Origin: JANOYJ01 sp963792485 | Lineage (GTDB): Bacteria > Pseudomonadota > Alphaproteobacteria > Rhizobiales > Rhizobiaceae | Reading direction: 5' to 3' | Assembly (NCBI GenBank): GCA_963792485.1 | Contig: CAWBWL010000007.1 | Coordinates: forward strand, 744,001-808,000 | DNA: 64,000 nucleotides | In this document: one piece after another, positions 29,848 through 37,639 of the stretch | Layout: every line of letters begins with the position of its first letter | Numbering within the stretch: the first letter of the stretch is position 1 | Notes under the pieces: generated by a model | What the model was told of the DNA's origin: nothing | Databases searched by the model: none | The model's input: the letters and a program-made list of their open reading frames with translations, nothing else | Position numbers and translations under genes: made by a program

Positions 29848-29885
29848 ATTGTCTCTTCAGATTGAGTCAATTGGATTTTCTTATC

Positions 29886-30821
29886 ATGCTGACAACGCGA
29901 CAAATGCTTTATTTCGAGGCGCTTGCGGCCACCGGCCACTTTGGCCGCGCAGCGCAGGATGTGCATGTCTCGCAACCGGCCCTGTCGGCGCAGATTGCCG
30001 AAATGGAGCGGTATCTCGGCTTTGCCGTCGTGGAACGCCGGGCGAGCGGCGCGGTGCTGACCCCGCGCGGCACGGATGTTCTGGACCGCGTGCGTGGTAT
30101 TCTGCAGGAATTGCGGCGCATCGAGCAGGACGCGAGGATGGATGGGCTGTTCAACGGCGTGCTCAGGCTCGGCATCATTCCAACTGTTGCGCCCTATTTG
30201 TTGCCGCGTCTTGTTCCTGCAATCAGGCGCGCACAGCCTGAACTGCGCCTGGATGTGCAGGAAGCCACGACTGCGCAGCTGGTAAAGGCACTTGCCGCAA
30301 ACGAACTTGACGCGTTCATCGCCGCCGCGCCGATTGATGCGCGAGGACTTGCCTCCATCTCGCTTTTTGAAGACCGCTTCTTTATCGCCAGCGCATCCAA
30401 TGAACAGGATGTGCTCGCATCGCCGGAACACCGCGATTTTCCTGTCGAGCGCCTGTTGCTGCTTGAAGAAGGCCATTGCCTGCGTGATCAGGCGCTGGAT
30501 GTCTGCGGCCTGCGTCCGGGCCGGCGGCTGGTCAATTACAGTGCGACATCGCTCACCACGCTATTGCAGATGGTCGAACATGGCATGGGTTTGACTCTGG
30601 TGCCGGAAATCGCGCTCGAAGCCGAGTGCCGCAACCGCGATCTCAAAGTCGTGCCATTCGGCGATCCCGCTCCATCCCGCAAGATCATGCTGTTTTTCTC
30701 CTCGCGCACCGCCAACGAAGACGATCAAGCCGCGCTTGGCGCTATCGTGCGCCAGTCCGCCGCAATAAAAGGCCCGGCAGCGCAAACTGCCGGGCCGGAC
30801 CTTGCCGTTGCCCGGATATGA
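29886..30821 (+). CDS. oxyR: Hydrogen peroxide-responsive LysR regulator OxyR
   Basis: 311 residues from the ATG at 29886. The start at 29835 is open in frame but lacks family similarity. LTTRQMLYFEALAATGHFGR and then VSQPALSAQIAEMERYLG form the LysR winged helix. The redox cysteines are at 198 and 207 in EGHCLRDQALDVCG, equivalent to Cys199 and Cys208 of E. coli OxyR, so disulfide sensing of peroxide is expected. It is divergent from katG. Its last 20 codons contain a perfect hairpin that serves as a terminator for aqpZ on the other strand. Confidence 0.95.
   Translation: MLTTRQMLYFEALAATGHFGRAAQDVHVSQPALSAQIAEMERYLGFAVVERRASGAVLTPRGTDVLDRVRGILQELRRIEQDARMDGLFNGVLRLGIIPTVAPYLLPRLVPAIRRAQPELRLDVQEATTAQLVKALAANELDAFIAAAPIDARGLASISLFEDRFFIASASNEQDVLASPEHRDFPVERLLLLEEGHCLRDQALDVCGLRPGRRLVNYSATSLTTLLQMVEHGMGLTLVPEIALEAECRNRDLKVVPFGDPAPSRKIMLFFSSRTANEDDQAALGAIVRQSAAIKGPAAQTAGPDLAVARI
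30764..30796 (-). terminator. Intrinsic terminator of aqpZ, embedded in the 3' end of oxyR
   Basis: On the minus strand GGCCCGGCAG (complement of 30787-30796) pairs with CTGCCGGGCC (30771-30780) around a 6-nt loop and is followed by TTTTATT. The 10-bp GC stem plus T run is a textbook terminator for aqpZ. It lies wholly within the oxyR coding end, where it encodes GPAAQTAGP. Confidence 0.75.
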
Positions 30822-31508
30822 TCAATCGCGACCGAGCAGCGATTTCCAGATGATGGCGCCCAGCGCCGCGCCGGCAAGCGGAGCCACCCAGAACAGCCAA
30901 ACCTGACCCAGTGCGCCATTATCCGCAAAAATCGCCGCTCCGAGCGAGCGGGCGGGATTTACGGACGTATTGGAGACCGGGATTGAGACAAGGTGGATCA
31001 AGGTCAAGCCGAGACCGATGGCAATCGGCGCAAAGCCTGCGGGCGCAAGTTTTGAGGTCGAACCAAGAATGATGATCAGGAAGAACGCCGTCATCACCAC
31101 TTCCATCACCAGAACGGCCATCATGGAGTAACCGCCGGGCGAAAGAGTGTCATATCCATTCGAAGCAAAGCCGCCGGCAACGAACCCTGCCTTGCCCGAT
31201 GCGATGAAATACAGCACCGCAGCACCGGCAATGCCGCCTGCAACCTGAGCGGCCCAATAGCCAATCATATCCTTGAAATCAAAGCGTCCGCCAAGCGCAA
31301 GGCCAAGCGAAACTGCAGGATTGAAGTGGCCGCCCGAAATGCCGCCGACAGTGTAGGCCATGGTGAGAACCGTAAGACCAAACGCCAGTGAAACGCCAAG
31401 CAAACCAATGCCAACTTCAGGAAACGCCGCTGCGAGCACGGCGCTGCCGCAGCCTCCAAACACAAGCCAGAAGGTGCCGAAGAACTCGGCGCTGAGTTTG
31501 TTCATCAT
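30822..31508 (-). CDS. aqpZ: Aquaporin Z
   Basis: Water channel of the MIP family, 228 residues, six membrane helices. Both NPA half-helix motifs are present (GGHFNPAVSLGLALGGRF and SVNPARSLGAAIF), with the selectivity-filter Arg after the second. The first residues MMNKLSAEFFGTFWLVFGGC are typical of AqpZ. Its stop touches that of the convergent oxyR gene, and its terminator lies inside oxyR. The frame is intact. Confidence 0.96.
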   Translation of the reverse strand: MMNKLSAEFFGTFWLVFGGCGSAVLAAAFPEVGIGLLGVSLAFGLTVLTMAYTVGGISGGHFNPAVSLGLALGGRFDFKDMIGYWAAQVAGGIAGAAVLYFIASGKAGFVAGGFASNGYDTLSPGGYSMMAVLVMEVVMTAFFLIIILGSTSKLAPAGFAPIAIGLGLTLIHLVSIPVSNTSVNPARSLGAAIFADNGALGQVWLFWVAPLAGAALGAIIWKSLLGRD

Positions 31509-31598
31509 GACTTTTCTCCCCGAATCACGAGTTGTGAGACGAGGAATTCATAGGCGAATTCAACTTTAGGCGAAATACGCCAGCGCCCGCACGCTGCG

Positions 31599-32018
31599 CT
31601 ACGCCCCAGCTGCCAGCCGCCAGATGACCAGCGCCCACATCGCGAGCAGGACCAGAAATCCGGCGATGAAAGCCGGGCGGCGGTAGCGCACCCGGTTTGT
31701 CGTGACATGAACATAAGCGTGCACCAGGCGGGCGGCGGCGAACGCCCATGCGAGCAGGACCGCCCCTGTCCCCGCCGCGCCGAGGACAAACAGCGTCAGG
31801 CAGCAGGCGTAAAACAGCACCGGCAGTTCATACTGGTTGATCAGGCTCCGGCTCGCCGATGCGCTGCGTTCCGGATCCCGCGAGGGAATGCGGAAGTCGC
31901 CAACCTTCGCTTCGCCTGCCGTGATCGCCGCCATGCGGCGGCGCGAGACGAGCGCATAGACCCCGTATGTCAAACCGACTTGCACCAGCATCGGCCAGAA
32001 TATTGATTCACCCTGCAT
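31599..32018 (-). CDS. MAPEG family membrane protein
   Basis: 139 residues with four hydrophobic segments and the MAPEG pattern: a charged loop RSASASRSLINQYELPVLFY, then AFAAARLVHAYVHVTTNRVR and a final helix. MAPEG proteins are membrane proteins related to glutathione-linked detoxification enzymes, but bacterial substrates are unknown. It follows guaB by 15 bp, so the two are probably one transcript, as I recall for Rhizobiales. Confidence 0.88.
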   Translation of the reverse strand: MQGESIFWPMLVQVGLTYGVYALVSRRRMAAITAGEAKVGDFRIPSRDPERSASASRSLINQYELPVLFYACCLTLFVLGAAGTGAVLLAWAFAAARLVHAYVHVTTNRVRYRRPAFIAGFLVLLAMWALVIWRLAAGA

Positions 32019-32033
32019 TATCGCTCCTAATTC

Positions 32034-33542
32034 CTATCCGCTGACGCCGCTGGCATAGTTCGGGCTTTCCCGCGTAATCGTCACATCATGGGCGTGGCTT
32101 TCGCGCAGGCCCGCTGACGAGATGCGCACAAAGGTGGCGCGCTCGCGGAATTCCGCAAGGGTGCGCCCGCCAACATAGCCCATCGAGGCGCGCAGGCCCC
32201 CGGCCAGTTGATGCAGCACCGCCGACACCGCGCCCTTATACGGCACCTGGCCCTCAATGCCTTCCGGCACCAGTTTCAGCGTGTCGCTGACCTCGGCCTG
32301 GAAATAGCGGTCGGCCGATCCGCGCGCCATGGCGCCGACCGAGCCCATGCCGCGATACGCTTTGAAAGAGCGGCCCTGATGCAGATACACTTCGCCGGGG
32401 CTCTCCTCCGTGCCCGCCAAAAGCGAGCCGATCATCGCGGCGGATGCGCCTGCGGCCAGCGCCTTGGCAAGATCGCCGGAATATTTGATGCCGCCATCGG
32501 CAATGACCGGGATATTGTGCTTATGCGCCGCTTCCACCGCATCCAGGATCGCCGAGAGCTGCGGCACGCCGACGCCTGCGACAATGCGTGTCGTGCAGAT
32601 TGATCCCGGGCCGATGCCCACCTTGATCGCATCGGCGCCCGCATCAATCAGCGCCTTGGTGCCATCGCCCGTAGCGACATTGCCCGCAAGAATGCGCACT
32701 GAATTGGAGAGCTTCTTCGCCCGCGCCACTGCGTCCAGCACACGCTGGGAATGGCCATGCGCCGTGTCAATCACCAGAACATCTACGCCCGCATCGATCA
32801 GCCGCTCGGCGCGCTCAAACCCGTCATCGCCAACGCTTGTCGCCGCCGCCGCGCGCAGACGCCCTTGCGCGTCCTTGGCGGCATTCGGGTTCAGCTGCGA
32901 TTTTTCAATGTCCTTGACCGTGATCAGCCCGATGCAGTGGCCCCGGTCATCGACGACCAGCAATTTCTCGATCCGGTGCTGATGCAGAAGATGTTTGGCC
33001 TCGTCCTGATCCACATTCTCGCGCACAGTGATGAGCCCTTCATGCGTCATCAGCTCGCGGATTTTCTGATCCGGATTTTCGGCAAAACGCACATCGCGGT
33101 TGGTGAGAATTCCGACGAGCTTTCCGGTCTTGTCCGAAGCATTGCCGGAGGCCTCCACCACCGGTATGCCGGATATGCGGTGCCGCGCCATCAGCGCCTG
33201 CGCATCAGCCAGCGTCGCGTCCGGCCCGATCGTGACCGGATTGACCACCATGCCAGATTCGAATTTCTTCACCTGCCGCACCTCCTCGGCCTGAAGCTCG
33301 GGCGTCAGGTTCCGGTGGATAACGCCGAGCCCGCCCGCCTGCGCCATGGCAATTGCGAGCCGCGATTCGGTGACGGTGTCCATGGCGGACGAAATGATCG
33401 GCAGGTTCAGCTCGATATCCTGCGCAATGCGCGTGCGGATATCGGTCTGCCCCGGCATAACCTCTGAGTGTCCGGGCTGCAAAAGCACGTCATCAAAGGT
33501 CAGCGCTGTCGCGCCGGTGGCCGTTTCGATAATTTTGCTCAT
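32034..33542 (-). CDS. guaB: Inosine-5'-monophosphate dehydrogenase
   Basis: Converts IMP to XMP with NAD+, the step before GuaA in GMP synthesis. From the ATG at 33542 the 502-residue protein has ALTFDDVLLQPGHSEVMP, two CBS domains (DAQALMARHRISGIPVVEAS), the catalytic Cys loop GPGSICTTRIVAGVG and the flap YRGMGSVGAM. The frame is open to 33572, but the family N-terminus starts at 33542. It is intact, in contrast to guaA. Confidence 0.97.
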   Translation of the reverse strand: MSKIIETATGATALTFDDVLLQPGHSEVMPGQTDIRTRIAQDIELNLPIISSAMDTVTESRLAIAMAQAGGLGVIHRNLTPELQAEEVRQVKKFESGMVVNPVTIGPDATLADAQALMARHRISGIPVVEASGNASDKTGKLVGILTNRDVRFAENPDQKIRELMTHEGLITVRENVDQDEAKHLLHQHRIEKLLVVDDRGHCIGLITVKDIEKSQLNPNAAKDAQGRLRAAAATSVGDDGFERAERLIDAGVDVLVIDTAHGHSQRVLDAVARAKKLSNSVRILAGNVATGDGTKALIDAGADAIKVGIGPGSICTTRIVAGVGVPQLSAILDAVEAAHKHNIPVIADGGIKYSGDLAKALAAGASAAMIGSLLAGTEESPGEVYLHQGRSFKAYRGMGSVGAMARGSADRYFQAEVSDTLKLVPEGIEGQVPYKGAVSAVLHQLAGGLRASMGYVGGRTLAEFRERATFVRISSAGLRESHAHDVTITRESPNYASGVSG

Positions 33543-33778
33543 GCGCCGATCCTTAAAAATGCAAAGCGGCACTGCGATGAGCAGCGCCTCAAACTGTTGA
33601 CCCGTAGAGGATTGGCAGCGGCAGCTAGCATGTAAAGCCAGGCAGGGGAAGAGCAGTGAAGTTGCTTGTCCTCAGGTGTGAAGGATGGCGGCCAGCGAGG
33701 CAATGATGCCGATGATCAAGTCAGCCCGCCAAGGACTTCGACAATGCCTTGGCGATTGGCGGGACGATCACAACTGCG

Positions 33779-33814
33779 ATCTTGCGGCCAGGTGTCATGC
33801 CCGCAAGATGCCGG
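33779..33814. repeat. Hairpin and dispersed 15-bp repeat
   Basis: ATCTTGCGG (33779-33787) and CCGCAAGAT (33801-33809) form a perfect 9-bp stem. The right arm is part of CCCGCAAGATGCCGG (33800-33814), an exact reverse complement of 27451-27465. It lies in the 297-bp gap between guaB and the MFS gene, which otherwise shows no gene. Confidence 0.6.
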
Positions 33815-33839
33815 ACGCTGCGCTTCGGCCAAATGCGCT

Positions 33840-35061
33840 TCAGGCTGCGGTAAGGCGCCTATTCGAGCCTGTCCGCGTCAGCACCAAAATCATTGCGCCG
33901 ATGTTCATCAGGTTCCAGACAATGCCATTGATAAACGCCGTCTGGTAGGAGCCGGTCAAGTCGTAGATCCAGCCTGTCATCCAACCGCCGATCGCCATGC
34001 CGAATGTCGTCGCCATCATTACAAGGCCGACGCGCTGTCCGGCTTCCTTGGCGGGCAGATATTCACGCACGATGATGGCGTAGCACGGCACAATCCCGCC
34101 CTGTGACAGTCCGAAAACCAGCGACACCATGTAAAGCGAAGCCAGTCCGTCGAAGGGAATGTACAAAAGCAGCGCGAGCCCCTGCAGCACCGAGCCGATC
34201 AGCAGCGTCCGGATGCCGCCAATACGGTCCGCGATCGAGGCCAGAAACGAGCCTGGAGACCACGCCGCCCGCCAGCATCAGCGACAGCATCTGAGCCCCT
34301 GCTGCCGGACCGTAGCCGAGGTCAAAACAATAGGCGACGATATGAACCTGCGGCATCGACATGGCGAGGCAGCAGCCGAGCCCCGCGATAATGAGGAGCG
34401 TCTGGAGCGTCTGCGGCGACAGATTGGTGACTTTCAGCGCCACCGCATTCACACCGCCAGCCACAGTATGCTCGACAGGCCGCCGCTTCAGGAGCAGCGA
34501 CAGCGGAATCATGATGGCAAGGCACGCCAGCGCAATGCCGAAAAACACCGGCCGCCACCCGGCGGTCTCCATCGGGCCTTTCAGGATCAGCGGCCAGATT
34601 GCCCCGGCGAAATAATTGCCGCAGGCGGCGGAAGCGACGGCAATTCCACGCCTCTTGTCAAACCAGTGCGATACATCGGCGATCAAGGGCCCGAAACAGG
34701 CAGCGCTGCCCGTGCCGATGAAAAACCCGTGCAGGAGCGAAAACACCCAAAGCGAATCGGTCATTGCCGATCCGGCAAAGCCCAGCGCTAAGGACAGTGC
34801 CGCGCAGATGAGGACCGGGACAATGCCGATCCGGTCAACCAGCCGCCCGATCAGCAGGTTGCCGAACGCAAAGCCAACCATCAAGGCCGAATAAGCGAGC
34901 GAGACGCCGCCCCGGTCCACCCCAAACTCCGCCTGCACTTTCGGCAGAGCCAGAATAATCGCCCACATGCCAACACTGCCGACCGTGGCAATGACCATGG
35001 ACACACCAAGCCGCCGCCAGGAATAGGCGGAGTCGAGATCGGTCTTGTGAGATGAGGACAT
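33840..35061 (-). CDS. MFS transporter, oxalate/formate antiporter-like (frameshift near 34255)
   Basis: About 406 residues and 12 predicted membrane helices. The first frame (start 35061) has WRRLGVSMVIATVGSVGMWA, GRLVDRIGIVPV in the 2-3 loop and WFDKRRGIAVASAACGNYFA. It breaks near 34255 after GVVSRLVSGL, and the second frame resumes with SFLASIADRIGGIRTLLIGS and ends RRLTAA at 33840. This fits MFS carriers of the monocarboxylate/oxalate type. The substrate is unknown. Confidence 0.85.
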
Positions 35062-35171
35062 GATTCCCGCGCGCGCTTTCGCTCAGCAAATCATGGAAAG
35101 CGCGGCAAGGCCAGCGCTGCTTGCGGCAAATAGGCGGCAGGCGACACTTGCCAGGCGAGGAACACGGCGTT

Positions 35172-36233
35172 TCAGGCGAACATTCTGCCCGTCCCCGTCT
35201 GCAGAAAATCTGCAAACGGAACCTCCTCTTGCCGGATAAATCCCCGCTGCGGCAGTTTGCCCTCCCGCACCATGCAAATCACCGAAACCACCGAAGCCGA
35301 GGTCGTCCAGGCGATGGCCGTGTTGCGCTTGCCGGCCACGTCTATCGGATAATAGGCCCGCACAAACTCCTTGCGCTGAAGCTTTCCGTTGATCTCGCCT
35401 TCCGAAGCCACATGCACATAGACCACGTCCTCGTCCACCGGCGGCTTGGCGTTGGTGAGTATCTGCCCCGCCTCCTCGCGCCGCTCGCGCATCAGAAGCT
35501 CGTGGAAGAAGAAATTCATCAGCCGCATGTGGCCGGGATAGCGCATGGTCTTGTAGTCGAGGTTCTCGACCTTGCCATGCATGGTCTCGCACATCGTGCC
35601 GAGCCCGCCCGACGTTGTGAAAGCCTCAAGGTGCGTGCCCTTCACATAGATGGTCTCCAGCCATTCCATCGCCGAGACCCATTTGCGCGTCCCGCCTTCA
35701 ATCACTTCGCAATCATTGAGATATTCATTGACCACGCCTTCAGGCGACCAGTTGAATGCATAGCCGAGATGCCCCGTCGGATGCTGCGGCAGCGCCCCGA
35801 CCCGCATCCGTATCGAGCGGCATTTGTCGAACTCTTTCATCTGCGAGGCCGCGACGATGCCGACAAATCCGGGCGCCAGGCCGCATTGCGGCGCCATGAC
35901 GCCTTTGGAAGTCTTGGCCAGCTCCTGGATGAAGTCCGTGGTCGGCACATCCTCCGTCAGGTCGAAATAGTGAATGCCCAGATCATGGGCAATTTGCGCG
36001 ACATGCTGGTTGAGGTGATAGGGAAGGCAGGACAGAACCGCGTCCTGACTGGAAAGCTCCGAACGCAGCGCCTTGCTTGCGGCGACATCAACCGGTTTGA
36101 CAGAAAAGCGCTGCGGCTCGGCCGGACTGCGCTGATCGCAGCCGGTCACGGAGAAATTCTGTTCATGCAAAAGATTGGCAGCGAGCAGCCCGACCTTGCC
36201 GAGGCCGAGAACGGCGATTCTTGAAAATGTCAT
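35172..36233 (-). CDS. Saccharopine dehydrogenase-like oxidoreductase
   Basis: 353 residues, intact. The N-terminus is a Rossmann NAD(P) fold (IAVLGLGKVGLLAANLLHEQ). The middle has YFDLTEDVPTTDFIQELA, CGLAPGFVGIVAA and YAFNWSPEGVVNEYLN, typical of the Lys9/saccharopine dehydrogenase group that includes lysine-catabolic and polyamine-related enzymes. The exact reaction is uncertain. It lies between the MFS gene and the toxin-antitoxin pair on the same strand. Confidence 0.85.
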   Translation of the reverse strand: MTFSRIAVLGLGKVGLLAANLLHEQNFSVTGCDQRSPAEPQRFSVKPVDVAASKALRSELSSQDAVLSCLPYHLNQHVAQIAHDLGIHYFDLTEDVPTTDFIQELAKTSKGVMAPQCGLAPGFVGIVAASQMKEFDKCRSIRMRVGALPQHPTGHLGYAFNWSPEGVVNEYLNDCEVIEGGTRKWVSAMEWLETIYVKGTHLEAFTTSGGLGTMCETMHGKVENLDYKTMRYPGHMRLMNFFFHELLMRERREEAGQILTNAKPPVDEDVVYVHVASEGEINGKLQRKEFVRAYYPIDVAGKRNTAIAWTTSASVVSVICMVREGKLPQRGFIRQEEVPFADFLQTGTGRMFA

Positions 36234-36270
36234 CCTGCCCCTCCCAGTTGCCCACTTTTCGCGCCTGAGG

Positions 36271-36579
36271 CTAAGCGGCTTCAGCTGGCGCTCCGTCTTT
36301 CACGGGCTCAACCGTCAGTCTCACGCCGAGCGCGCCGAGAATTTTCTGAACGGTTTCATAGCGCAGTTTCGAGCCTGAACGCAGCGATTTGTAGAGGCTC
36401 TCCCGTCCGAGGCCGGTCGCAGAAGCGACCTGCGCCATGCCGCGCGCTTTTGCTACGTCGCCTAGCGCGGCGACAAACAAATCCGGGTCGCCATCCTCAA
36501 GCGCGGCGGCAAGATATTGGGCGATGACGTCATCATTGTCGAGAAACTCCGATGCGTCAAACTTTGTGAAAGCGGTCAT
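36271..36579 (-). CDS. HigA-like antitoxin (addiction module antidote)
   Basis: 102 residues from the ATG at 36579, which overlaps the end of the toxin gene. The C-terminal helix-turn-helix shows ARGMAQVASATGLGRESLYK followed by SLRSGSKLRYETVQKILGAL, characteristic of COG3636-type antidotes. The N-terminus (FDASEFLDNDDVIAQYLAAA) is the usual toxin-wrapping part. The protein neutralises the upstream toxin and very likely represses the operon at the operator at 36890. Confidence 0.92.
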   Translation of the reverse strand: MTAFTKFDASEFLDNDDVIAQYLAAALEDGDPDLFVAALGDVAKARGMAQVASATGLGRESLYKSLRSGSKLRYETVQKILGALGVRLTVEPVKDGAPAEAA

Positions 36580-36884
36580 TGATTTCCCTTCCCGATTTCG
36601 TCCCACAGCGCGATTGCCGACTTGATGTCGCGGCTCTGAGTCGATTTGTCTCCACCCGCCAATAGCAGATAAACGGTTTCACCCTCCCGGACGTAGTAAA
36701 GCCGATAGCCCGGACCATCATGAACGCGCATCTCCATGACACCGCCGCCCACCGAAGCGAAGTCGCCAAAGTTGCCGAGCTCTGCCATTCGAATTCTCGA
36801 CAAAATCCGCGCCCTGCCGCGCTGATCCCTCAATGCATTGAGCCAAAGACGAAAATTGTCGGACAGGAGCAGCGTGTTTGTCAT
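36576..36884 (-). CDS. RelE/ParE-superfamily toxin (HigB-like addiction module killer)
   Basis: 102 residues. The pattern FRLWLNALRDQRGRARILSR then GGGVMEMRVHDGPGYRLYYV and LLAGGDKSTQSRDIKSAIAL matches COG3657-type killer proteins, with the usual basic and aromatic residues of RelE-fold mRNA interferases. The toxin gene comes first and overlaps the antitoxin by 4 bp, the higBA order. Intact, so the module may be active. Confidence 0.92.
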   Translation of the reverse strand: MTNTLLLSDNFRLWLNALRDQRGRARILSRIRMAELGNFGDFASVGGGVMEMRVHDGPGYRLYYVREGETVYLLLAGGDKSTQSRDIKSAIALWDEIGKGNQ

Positions 36885-36889
36885 CGAAT

Positions 36890-36905
36890 GTATCCAAATA
36901 GATAC
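36890..36905. promoter_or_regulatory. Likely operator of the toxin-antitoxin operon
   Basis: GTATC-CAAATA-GATAC is a perfect 5-bp inverted repeat, 5 bp upstream of the toxin start codon. Antitoxins of this class bind such palindromes to repress their own operon. Binding is inferred. Confidence 0.55.
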
Positions 36906-36931
36906 GAAAAGTCAACCATCCACGTCAGTTG

Positions 36932-37639
36932 TCATGGAGCGCTATCTGCATCGGCCTGACGCCCCTTGAACCCCTTAGCCAATATATACAGCTCCACCGA
37001 TTCGTCCCTTGATGCAGGCGGCTTCACGTGGTGCACGCTTTTGAAGTTGCGCTTGAGCAGGTCCAGCAGTTCATTCTCCGTGCCGCCCTGAAACGTCTTC
37101 GACAAAAAATGCCCGCCGGGCTTCAGCACCTTGACGGCAAAATCGGCGGCGACCTCGCATAGATGCATGGTGCGGATATGGTCGGTGCGGCGGTGGCCCG
37201 TTGTGGGCGCGGCCATGTCGGAGAGGACGATATCGGGCGCCGCGCCCAGCATGTCCAAGAGCTTGTCCGGCGCGGCGTCGTCCAGAAAATCCATCTGCAA
37301 AAGGGCGACGCCCGGCAGATGGTCCATTTCCAGATAGTCGATCCCCACAACGCTTGGCGCTTCATCATTGGAACCGCAGATCTGCGCCGCCACCTGGCAC
37401 CAGCCGCCTGGCGCTGCGCCAAGGTCGATGATCTTCATGCCCGGCTTCAAAATCTTGTAGCGGTCATTGATCTCGCTCAGCTTGAACGCGGCGCGGGAGC
37501 GATAGCCCTCCGCTTTCGAGCGATGGACATAGGGATCGTTCAAATGCCGCTCGAGCCAGCGGCGCGAGGATTCCTTGATCGACCCCGTCTTCTTGACCCG
37601 CACATGCAGCGAGCGCCCTCCTCCGGATGGCTTTTTCAT
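36932..37639 (-). CDS. rlmE: 23S rRNA (uridine-2'-O) methyltransferase RlmE
   Basis: FtsJ/RrmJ enzyme that methylates U2552 of 23S rRNA late in 50S assembly. 235 residues. The K-D-K-E catalytic tetrad is visible: Lys in RSRAAFKLSEI, Asp in VLSDMAAPTTG, Lys in FLSKTFQGG and Glu in DESVELYILA. The SAM motif is IIDLGAAPGGWCQVA. Start MKKPSGGGRS. It overlaps the ppx/gppA stop by 4 bp, so the two are co-transcribed, an arrangement I know from Rhizobiales. Confidence 0.96.
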   Translation of the reverse strand: MKKPSGGGRSLHVRVKKTGSIKESSRRWLERHLNDPYVHRSKAEGYRSRAAFKLSEINDRYKILKPGMKIIDLGAAPGGWCQVAAQICGSNDEAPSVVGIDYLEMDHLPGVALLQMDFLDDAAPDKLLDMLGAAPDIVLSDMAAPTTGHRRTDHIRTMHLCEVAADFAVKVLKPGGHFLSKTFQGGTENELLDLLKRNFKSVHHVKPPASRDESVELYILAKGFKGRQADADSAP

